Source: an uncultured bacterium (GTDB taxonomy: Bacteria; Bacillota; Clostridia; Lachnospirales; Lachnospiraceae). From it: 23,185 bases of DNA. The stretch is from contig CAJMPJ010000053.1 of assembly GCA_905215155.1 (NCBI GenBank), positions 1 through 23,185 of the forward strand. Direction: 5' to 3'. Under the pieces are notes generated by a model. That model searched no databases. It was not told where the DNA came from and saw only the letters and a list, made by a program, of their open reading frames with translations. The translations under genes were made by a program, and so were the position numbers. Positions 16,761 through 23,185 of this stretch are shown here, one piece after another. Numbering within the stretch: position 1 is the stretch's first letter; every line of letters begins with the position of its first letter.

Positions 16761-17861
16761 CTATTCTGCCGATGGACGTTTCCCGCCCCGGAATCTCACT
16801 TGATAGTCAATAAAGAATTCACAGCCCAGAATAAAGAACAGGATGATACCTGTAATAACATCAGAGGCATTTTCATTTAAATTGAACTGGGAAGCAATCT
16901 GACCGGCCCCTTTTTGCATGAATACAAGGAAAAATGAAACCAAAATCATGGCAAAGGTGTTGAATTTACTGAGCCAGGAAACAATAATCGCTGTAAAACC
17001 ACGCCCGCCTGCGGTACTGGTGGAGATGGTATGGCTGGCACCGCTTACAATAATGAAACCTGCAATGCCGCATAAAGCACCGGAAATCGCCACCGTACGC
17101 ATAATGACTTTTTTCACATTTATTCCTGCGTAACGGGCGGTATTTCCGCTCTCTCCCACAACGGAGATCTCATATCCCTGTTTGCTGTGTTTTAAATAGA
17201 AGAACATGGCAATGGTCAGTCCTAAAACAATGACCAGGTTCCAGCCGTATTCCAAGCCGAATAGCTTGGGGAGCCAGCCGCCCTTGGTTGCAGAATTGAT
17301 GGTCCCCACGGAATTGGAACCTTTGGGATTCTCCCAGAAAATGATTCCAAAGGTGATCACCTGCATGGCTACATAATTCATCATCAGGGTAAACAAGGTT
17401 TCGTTGGTGTCCCAGTATGCTTTAAAAAATGCAGGAATGGAAGCCCAGATCATGGCTGCCACAGCACTTCCTAAAAACATCAGAGGAAATAAAACCAGAG
17501 GAGGAAGGGTATTGCCAAAATAAATCATCATGGCCGCAGAGGTAACCCCACCGATCAGCACCTGTCCTTCTGCCCCGATATTCCAGAATCTCATTTTAAA
17601 TGCCGGTGTGATCCCCACCGCAATACAAAGGAGGACCAGAGTATCACGGATGGTCATCCAGATTCTCCTTTTGGTACCGATGGCACCCTCCACGATTCCT
17701 TTATATACTTCCAGAGGATTAAGTCCTGTCAGTGCCACAATCACCAGTGCGCATACGACCAGAGACAGAAAAACTGCAATCAGACGGATCGCCCATGCCC
17801 TCCAAGGTTCCATGGATTCCCGCTTTGTCATTTGGAAAAGCGGCTCTCTTCCCTTCATCAT
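16761..17861 (-). CDS. BMP-family ABC transporter permease (NupP/YufP-like)
   Basis: This 366-residue permease is the partner of the downstream one. Its first membrane helix (about 25-45) and a run of hydrophobic segments are followed by the ATPase-contact loop (VVGESGNTARYAGINVKKV). The family motif FWNIGAEGQVLIGG is present. I chose the ATG at 17861, 9 bases after AGGAGG, immediately downstream of the ATPase stop codon. A longer open frame to 17954 would add an implausible Arg/Lys/Asn-rich tail encoded inside the ATPase gene. The ribosome site lies within the last codons of the ATPase gene, so the two are translationally linked. Confidence 0.92.
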   Translation of the reverse strand: MMKGREPLFQMTKRESMEPWRAWAIRLIAVFLSLVVCALVIVALTGLNPLEVYKGIVEGAIGTKRRIWMTIRDTLVLLCIAVGITPAFKMRFWNIGAEGQVLIGGVTSAAMMIYFGNTLPPLVLFPLMFLGSAVAAMIWASIPAFFKAYWDTNETLFTLMMNYVAMQVITFGIIFWENPKGSNSVGTINSATKGGWLPKLFGLEYGWNLVIVLGLTIAMFFYLKHSKQGYEISVVGESGNTARYAGINVKKVIMRTVAISGALCGIAGFIIVSGASHTISTSTAGGRGFTAIIVSWLSKFNTFAMILVSFFLVFMQKGAGQIASQFNLNENASDVITGIILFFILGCEFFIDYQVRFRGGKRPSAE

Positions 17862-17863
17862 TT

Positions 17864-19387
17864 TTAAATTCCTCCTGTTTTCATCATCAGCTTTCCGATT
17901 TCTTCTTTTGTTGCTGTTCTTCCGTCTACGATCCCGCTGACCGTGCCGCCGCACATCACGAGAATTCGGTCACACAGCTCCATCAGTACATCCAGATCCT
18001 CTCCCACGCAAACAACGGCGGTTCCCTTTTTTTTCTGTTCATTGAGCAGGTGATAGATGGTATGGGAGGAATGGATGTCCAGACCGCGGACCGGATATGC
18101 CACCAGAAGCACCGCTGGCGCCGAAGCGATCTCACGTCCTACTAACACCTTTTGTACATTGCCGCCGGATAGCTTTCTGACAGGAATTGAGGTTCCCGGG
18201 GCAGCGATTCCAAGCTCGTGAATTAGCTGCTCCGCCAGAGCTTTCGGTGATCTGCGGTCTGCAAAAAAGGAGCGTCCTTTTTTGTAGCTTCTCAGCATGA
18301 CATTGTCCGTTAAATCCATGGTTCCTACAAGCCCCATGCCCAGACGGTCCTCCGGAACAAAGGAAAGCCGGACTCCCGCCTTTGCAATTTCGGCGGCACT
18401 CATTTCGGTCAGTTCCTTCTCTCCTCCCTCCGGCGGATAGTATACGGCAGAACCGGAGGAAGAAGGGATTAGCCCTGCAATGGCCTCTAACAGCTCTCTC
18501 TGTCCGCTTCCTGCCACACCGGCAATTCCTAAGATCTCCCCGCTGTTTGCGGTAAATGAAGCATTCTCAAGAGTCTTTACTCCCTCCTTGCTGACACAGC
18601 TAAGACCGCTTACCACCAGACGTTTTTCAGGAGAAACCGGATCAGGACGTTCGATATTTAAGTCCACCTTTTTCCCTACCATCATCTCTGTCAGGGTTTC
18701 TTCCGTCGCTTCCTTTGTTTCTATGGTTCCGATGTACCGGCCTTTCCGAAGGACTGATACCCGGTCAGATAAGGCGAGAACCTCATGGAGCTTATGTGTG
18801 ATTATTATAATGGAATGGCCTGCTTTTCTCATGTTGCGGAGCACTGCAAACAAGCGGTCCGCTTCCTGGGGAGTCAAAACAGCGGTAGGTTCGTCCAAGA
18901 TCAAGATGTCCACCCCGCGGTATAAGAGCTTTACGATTTCGACCGTCTGTTTCTGGGAAACAGACATGGTGTAAATTTTCTGTTCCGGGTCTAAATCAAA
19001 TCCATATTTTGCCGTAAGTCCGTTTATCTTTTCGGTCACTGCCTTTCGGTCAAGCAGTTCCTTGCCCGGCAGACCGAGAATGATGTTTTCCGCAGCCGTA
19101 AATACGTCCACAAGCTTAAAGTGCTGGTGAATCATACCAATCCCCAGATCAAAGGAATCCTTAGGGGACCGTATGGACACTTCTTTTCCGTTCACAGCAA
19201 TCTGTCCTTCATCCGGGTAATAGATTCCTGATATCATATTCATGAGCGTGGTTTTTCCGCTTCCATTTTCACCCAGAATGGAAAGGATTTCTCCTCTTTT
19301 TACAGACATGGAGACTTTGTCGTTGGCAATTACTTTGCCAAACCGTTTGGTGATATTTTTCAGTTCAATGGCATAATTTTCGTTCAC
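17864..19387 (-). CDS. BMP-family ABC transporter ATPase, duplicated (NupO/YufO-like)
   Basis: This 507-residue ATPase contains two ABC domains in one chain, like RbsA and NupO, and powers the nucleoside-type importer. Domain 1 has Walker A GENGSGKT (39-46), a degenerate signature (SVSQKQ) and Walker B ILILDEPTAVLTP. Domain 2 has a degenerate Walker A (GVAGSGQRE), a good signature (LSGGNVQK) and a Walker B-like LLVAYPVRGLDI that lacks the usual acidic pair; asymmetric sites are common in this class. Translation starts at GTG (19387) with GGAGG 7 bases upstream. It follows the lipoprotein gene after an 87-base gap holding an attenuator-like hairpin, which would lower its expression relative to the binding protein. 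Confidence 0.94.
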   Translation of the reverse strand: MNENYAIELKNITKRFGKVIANDKVSMSVKRGEILSILGENGSGKTTLMNMISGIYYPDEGQIAVNGKEVSIRSPKDSFDLGIGMIHQHFKLVDVFTAAENIILGLPGKELLDRKAVTEKINGLTAKYGFDLDPEQKIYTMSVSQKQTVEIVKLLYRGVDILILDEPTAVLTPQEADRLFAVLRNMRKAGHSIIIITHKLHEVLALSDRVSVLRKGRYIGTIETKEATEETLTEMMVGKKVDLNIERPDPVSPEKRLVVSGLSCVSKEGVKTLENASFTANSGEILGIAGVAGSGQRELLEAIAGLIPSSSGSAVYYPPEGGEKELTEMSAAEIAKAGVRLSFVPEDRLGMGLVGTMDLTDNVMLRSYKKGRSFFADRRSPKALAEQLIHELGIAAPGTSIPVRKLSGGNVQKVLVGREIASAPAVLLVAYPVRGLDIHSSHTIYHLLNEQKKKGTAVVCVGEDLDVLMELCDRILVMCGGTVSGIVDGRTATKEEIGKLMMKTGGI

Positions 19388-19412
19388 CGGGGAACCTCCG
19401 TTTCTTTAATAG

Positions 19413-19447
19413 CAAAAAGCGGGGCCAAAGTATCTGGCGCCGCTTTT
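19413..19447 (-). terminator. Attenuator-like hairpin between lipoprotein and ATPase genes
   Basis: AAAAGCGGGGCCA (19415-19427) pairs with TGGCGCCGCTTTT (19435-19447), 13 bp with one mismatch and a 7-base loop, with a short T-run following on the minus strand. Partial termination here would raise the binding protein above the other subunits, as in many importer operons. Confidence 0.65.
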
Positions 19448-19474
19448 AAGTCTGACTCATTTCCGTCTGAGCAT

Positions 19475-20734
19475 TTAATTATCAATGGTTGTAATTCCAT
19501 CAATCAATATATCAAATGCCGGTGCAGAACCGTATTCAGACTCATGGAAATATCCGTCAGAGATATATTCCACATCACTTCCATCTTTTTTGTAGGTTTC
19601 CAGCTTTTTGCCGCCTACCGTAAAAGTAGAGGTATCAAATACGTGAAGCGTTCCAGCTTTGATCGCATCTTCCACTTCTTTTACCTTTTCCTCCGTTCCC
19701 GGAGCCACCACATCCTTATTAAGTTCTGTGATAGAAACTGCTCCGTCTTTGTACCCCTGGCACCAGTCTGTGTCAATGGCCTTGCCGTCAATGACGCTCT
19801 GTACCGCATAAGTGACATAGGGAGCCCAGTTGATAGACGCGGAGGTGAGTGCTGTCTTAGGTGCAGTTGCCAGCATGGAAATATTATAGCCTACGTCCGG
19901 AACACCAGCCGCTTCACAGGCAACAGGAGCACCGGTGGTATCGGCATGCTGGCTGATCAGAACACAGCCGCCGGAAATCAGAGCATCGGCAGCTTCTTTT
20001 TCAAGATCAAAGCTTCCCCAGCTGTTGGTGTATTTTACTTCCATTGTGGCCTGTGGACATACGGAACGCACTCCCAGGAAGAAGGAGGTATAGCCGCTGA
20101 TCACTTCTGCATATGGATAAGCACCCACATAACCGATCTTAACTGCATCCTCTTTAACCTTGCCTTCTTCAATCATCTGATTTAACTTCAGACCTGCCAC
20201 CACACCGGATACATAACGTGATTCAAAAACATTGGTAAAATAGTTGTGCATATTGCTTAAGCCGCTTGTCTTCGCCTGATAGCCGGTGGCATGGCAAAAC
20301 TGCACCTCCGGATATTCCTTGGCCGCTTCTATAATATAGGATTCGTAGCCAAAGCTGTTGGCAAAGATAATGTTACAGCCCTGATCCGCTAAATCCATGG
20401 CTGCATCTTTTGCGGTTTCATCTTCCGGCACATTCCACTTTACAATGATCTGGTCATCGGATAAGCCAAGGGCTTTCTTCATTTCCAGAGCACCGTTATA
20501 ATGAGCGGCCGTATAGCTTTCATTCTCATCACCGATATAAATAAAGCCCACCTTAATGTCCTCTTTTGCAATCGGACCTTTGGGAACGGCAGACTCTGTG
20601 CTTCCAGCTTCTGTTGCCTGCTTTTCTGTGTTCTTTGAACCAGTGGCGGATGGGGAACCGGAGCTACCGCAGGCTGTTAATGACAGAGCCATAATACCTG
20701 CCAAAGCCAGACCAACCAACTTCTTTGATTTCAT
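19475..20734 (-). CDS. BMP-family substrate-binding lipoprotein (NupN/PnrA-like)
   Basis: This 419-residue lipoprotein is the extracellular receptor of the transporter. The signal peptide (KK, then hydrophobic residues 5-19) ends in lipobox LTAC with the lipidated Cys22, followed by a Ser/Gly/Thr-rich linker. The BMP domain starts near residue 60 (IKVGFIYIGDENESYTAAHYN) and runs to the end. Family relatives (PnrA, NupN) bind purine nucleosides; I infer the same class of ligand here. The ATG at 20734 has GAGGAGG 8 bases upstream. It is the first gene of the operon; its leader contains an operator-like palindrome and a long hairpin. Confidence 0.94.
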   Translation of the reverse strand: MKSKKLVGLALAGIMALSLTACGSSGSPSATGSKNTEKQATEAGSTESAVPKGPIAKEDIKVGFIYIGDENESYTAAHYNGALEMKKALGLSDDQIIVKWNVPEDETAKDAAMDLADQGCNIIFANSFGYESYIIEAAKEYPEVQFCHATGYQAKTSGLSNMHNYFTNVFESRYVSGVVAGLKLNQMIEEGKVKEDAVKIGYVGAYPYAEVISGYTSFFLGVRSVCPQATMEVKYTNSWGSFDLEKEAADALISGGCVLISQHADTTGAPVACEAAGVPDVGYNISMLATAPKTALTSASINWAPYVTYAVQSVIDGKAIDTDWCQGYKDGAVSITELNKDVVAPGTEEKVKEVEDAIKAGTLHVFDTSTFTVGGKKLETYKKDGSDVEYISDGYFHESEYGSAPAFDILIDGITTIDN

Positions 20735-20761
20735 AACCTAATCCTCCTCGATCATGTGCAT

Positions 20762-20821
20762 GGGTTGATTTTAAAAAAGCGTCAGATACTGTCTCTACAT
20801 ATCTGACGCTTTTGTCAACCC
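20762..20821 (-). promoter_or_regulatory. Long leader hairpin (terminator/attenuator) of the BMP transporter operon
   Basis: AAAAGCGTCAGATA (20775-20788) and TATCTGACGCTTTT (20800-20813) form a perfect 14-bp stem with an 11-base loop. On the minus strand it ends in six Ts, four of them in the stem. An outer helix, GGGTTGA (20762-20768) with TCAACCC (20815-20821), can extend it past the T-tract. The structure starts about 20-30 bases after the predicted start site, leaving no room for a standard riboswitch aptamer, and ends about 25 bases before the lipoprotein start codon. Confidence 0.65.
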
Positions 20822-20827
20822 TTATGA

Positions 20828-20844
20828 AATGTAAAATTTACATT
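20828..20844. promoter_or_regulatory. Operator-like palindrome at the transporter operon start site
   Basis: AATGTAAA and TTTACATT, separated by one base, form a 17-bp near-perfect palindrome lying directly downstream of the -10 element and covering the predicted start. This is a typical repressor position. I do not recognise the cognate regulator. Confidence 0.5.
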
Positions 20845-20848
20845 ACCC

Positions 20849-20876
20849 AGTATAACATTCTTTTAAGGCTTGTCAA
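20849..20876 (-). promoter_or_regulatory. Promoter of the BMP transporter operon
   Basis: A perfect TTGACA (20871-20876) and an extended -10 TGTTATACT (TATACT at 20849-20854) are 16 bases apart on the minus strand. Confidence 0.7.
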
Positions 20877-21093
20877 TACGAATTGTGTCATTTTCTGTAC
20901 TATTTATTTTGCTCATAAGCACACTTAATTATTATTGATAAGTGAAGATTATGTCAAATTTTTTACAGAGTCATGGCTCTCTTTATTGTCAGAATTTTCA
21001 CCTTTAACAAGCCAGATGTGTGTCTCTGTCAAAGCAGCCCGCGATGTCTCTCAGACCGGCAAAAAAGAAAGTTTTGGGGGCTGAGACCAGGCT

Positions 21094-23185
21094 TCACGCA
21101 AAAAGCAGACAGGAAGCTCTCCTTCCTGTCTGCTTTAATGAAGAAATCTTACCAACTCCTTTTCCGGCTTTATTGGAAGTGAAAACACCTGCCCTTATGC
21201 GGATGCTTCCGTTTTCCCCGGCTTCCAGTGCAAAATTATCTTTATTAATGCTTCCGTCTCCTCCTGCGTTGCCAAACACAGTTCCCTTCCACGGATCAAT
21301 GACCGGCCAGAGAGCACTGACACCGGAAGGTCTAACATAGACCCGTTCCTTATACTGAGGGTTGACCGTAAGCATCTGGCTTTTGGGGGCAGCAGCACCC
21401 GGTCTGATAAAATTCTTTAACGGATTGCTGCTCTTCATCAGTTCATCCGCCACCAGCCAGGCATTGCAGGCAGCTCCGTAAAGATTGGTGTGTGTATCAT
21501 CAATGCTGATTTCTTTGGAGGAAGTCCACGCATGGCGGTCTTTTACCCCTTCTGCACCAAGCTGCTCATAGATTGCCCTGGTTCTTGCCGTTAAGTCCAC
21601 CACGGTTACTCCTGTCTCAGCACCCAGATCACGGATAGACTGTGCGTAATCACCGCCGGGATATGTACCCTGATCCGTTACCTGATCAGAGGTAATGTGG
21701 CCGCTGGGACCGTCATACTTATTATCTTTATTTCTTCTGACTATGGGCGTGCACAGAATCGGAGTGGCTCCGGCATCCTGGGCTTTCTTAATATACCTTG
21801 TGTAAAGGGAATTCTTAAAAGACCCTGCGTCACCGATTCCTCCGTTTGGATTTGTATACCGCTCTGCTTCTGTCTTTTCGTCATTGTGGCCAAATCCAAT
21901 GATAAGAAAATCACCGGATTTCATGCCGTTTAACAGCGTTTTATATTGTTCCGTGGAAACAAAGCTTAAGGAGCTGGTGCCGGGGATAATAGTAATCATC
22001 CTGGAAGGCACTGACTGTTGAATCTCCCACGACCCATACCACAGGCCGTTCCGGTGTTCCGCCTTTTCTTGCGCCTGCATACTGAGGAGCAAGGGCGGTC
22101 AGTGTAAGAAGTCCTTTCATATCGATGGAGCCATCCTCCAGACGCTCCGGTATCCTTTTGGTATCAAGACTTTCAAACATGGAGGCGCTGATTGCTTCTC
22201 CTTTGCTGTTCACCGATTTTCCCCCATGATAAAAATAATTGTTATCGGTGTAAATCTCCGAGGCATCCTGACCGTTTAAATCAATTTTTTCTTCCACATC
22301 AAGGTATTTATCCCTGTAAGAAATCAGTCCGTCCGCCTTAAATGCAGTTGGGATTCCCTTATTGCTGTACAAAGCTACATTCGGTCCCTCATTATTGTAG
22401 GAAATGGAACGGTAAACTTCAATGTCCGGGCAGGAGTTGGAATCAATTCCCTTGGCTTTATTTTCATAGGAAATGCTGTTTTTCAGCACATGATGACCGG
22501 GCAGGCCGGATCCTCCCATTTTGAACCCATTTCCGTTTCCTGCATCAATAATCTGGCCGTCTCTGATGATATAGCCGTTTTTGTATGCAACACAATTCTG
22601 AATGGTGACGGAACCAATGGTACCGGTTCCTACTTTTGCAAAGAAGTCCCAGCCGTCATCGGCATTATAGCTTGCGATACAGCCATCGAATACATTTCCT
22701 TCCCCGCAGGTCAGCTTTGCTGCGAACCCGTCCGCATCTTCCATTGCAGCATCTGAATTGTTATAGGAACTGCAGTTTAAGATCAGGTTATTGGAAGGCC
22801 ATTTTTCAAACGGTTCCTCCGATGTTCCACTGATCTGGATTCCTGTGTTTCCGTTGTTATAAGCATTTACCTGATCAATGGTATTATGGCTTCCTGCTAC
22901 CTGAAGTCCTGCTTTTAAGTCTTTTGTATTGGTAATATCAATATTTTTTAAATGCCAGTAGCTTCCCCAAAGCTGAACACCGGTACCCTTTCTCTGGAAA
23001 TCAAAAACCGCACGGCTATGTTCCGAAGGGTCAGTTTCCATACGAATCATCTGGTCTGCCGTACCGTCAATGCCCCGTTCCATGTTAAGGCCGGAAAGGT
23101 AATAGGTGCCAGGTGCAAGATATATGCTTTGCCCAGGCATCGCATATTTCACCGCTTCTTCAAGGGGAATCGGAGAAGCCTTGCT
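21094..23185 (-). pseudogene. Secreted pectin-degrading enzyme (PL9 pectate lyase + CE12 acetylesterase), frameshifted, 5' end outside window
   Basis: Two overlapping frames form one gene. The first (23185 to 21941, open at the edge) encodes a right-handed beta-helix resembling PL9 pectate lyases. It has repeated N-x-x-x-Y-N-N coils and the ADGFAAKLT and YNADDGWDFFAKV motifs that hold the catalytic Lys and calcium-binding Asp residues. It then enters a CE12-type SGNH esterase at VVGDSTVSAF. The second frame (22092 to 21094) resumes at TSSLSFVSTEQ, has block III GFGHNDEK and the catalytic Asp-His motif DDTHTNLYG, and ends with a beta-rich tail. The frames switch at about 21980-21985. Compared with CE12 enzymes, roughly 25 residues are missing there, including block II glycine, so this is a deletion plus frameshift. 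The PL9 domain could still be made; the esterase could not. Sequencing error cannot be excluded. Confidence 0.8.
21100..21136 (-). terminator. Terminator of the pectin-enzyme gene
   Basis: AAAGCAGACAGGAAG (21102-21116) and its exact complement (21122-21136) form a 15-bp stem with a 5-base loop, followed on the minus strand by a five-T run shared with the stem. The reading frame of the upstream gene runs through it. Confidence 0.85.

Noticed and set aside
17862..17954. N-terminal extension of the first permease into the ATPase gene
   Set aside because: The added residues are a low-complexity Arg/Lys/Asn tail in an alternate frame of the ATPase, and AGGAGG lies just before the ATG at 17861.
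18480..18560. Degenerate second Walker A in the duplicated ATPase as a sign of inactivation
   Set aside because: GVAGSGQRE-type second sites are normal in RbsA/NupO-like fused ATPases.
20789..20800. Purine riboswitch, suggested by GTCTCTAC near the nucleoside-type transporter promoter
   Set aside because: The motif is on the plus strand, opposite to the transporter mRNA, and lies in the loop of a terminator-like hairpin. None of the other aptamer helices is present, and the leader is too short.
21094..23152. Pectate lyase and esterase as two separate overlapping genes
   Set aside because: The esterase block I (GDST) is in the first frame and blocks III and V in the second. The start proposed for the second has no ribosome site. 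One disrupted gene explains both.
1..23185. CRISPR arrays, insertion sequences, tRNA or rRNA genes
   Set aside because: No regularly spaced repeats, transposase frames, terminal inverted repeats flanked by duplications, or cloverleaf-like sequences were seen on reading both strands.

Overview
The window looks like chromosome of a low-to-mid GC Firmicute, most likely a Lachnospiraceae (Clostridium cluster XIVa, Lacrimispora/Clostridium saccharolyticum-like). This is inferred from protein style (FtsH, BMP-type nucleoside transporter, PL9/CE12 pectin enzyme), strong AGGAGG ribosome sites and consensus sigma-A promoters. Apart from one antisense RNA, every gene supported here lies on the minus strand, so the region reads from right to left.

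Right end (23185-21094): the 3' part of a secreted pectin-degrading enzyme, a PL9 pectate-lyase beta-helix joined to a CE12/SGNH acetylesterase. It is broken by an internal frameshift-deletion and ends in a strong terminator. Next (20876-15764) comes a four-gene BMP-family ABC transporter operon for nucleoside-like substrates: lipoprotein, duplicated ATPase and two permeases. It has a strong promoter, a palindromic operator-like site, a long leader hairpin and a second attenuator-like hairpin after the lipoprotein gene. Then come a single ftsH protease gene and a single Cache-HAMP methyl-accepting chemotaxis gene, each with its own promoter and terminator.

Centre (11243-5752): a tightly coupled three-gene operon encoding a Wadjet/MksBEF-like SMC complex: kleisin JetA, KITE subunit JetB and SMC ATPase JetC. 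The nuclease subunit JetD is not here: MCP lies upstream and uvrA downstream, with no remnant visible. The operon leader holds a strong intrinsic terminator and a competing alternative helix, which is attenuator-like geometry. This nuclease-less condensin with an attenuator leader is the best candidate in the window for something under-described. Next to it, uvrA carries a near-perfect Firmicute LexA (SOS) box on its promoter.

Left end: guaA (GMP synthetase) with its own promoter and terminator, then an unlisted type I toxin-antitoxin locus at 187-470. It has a 31-residue Hol_Tox/TxpA-like membrane peptide, a Shine-Dalgarno sequestering hairpin, 5'-3' self-complementarity in the toxin mRNA, and a convergent antisense RNA with a consensus promoter and terminator. 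The first 131 bases hold an unrecognised coding fragment without a credible start.
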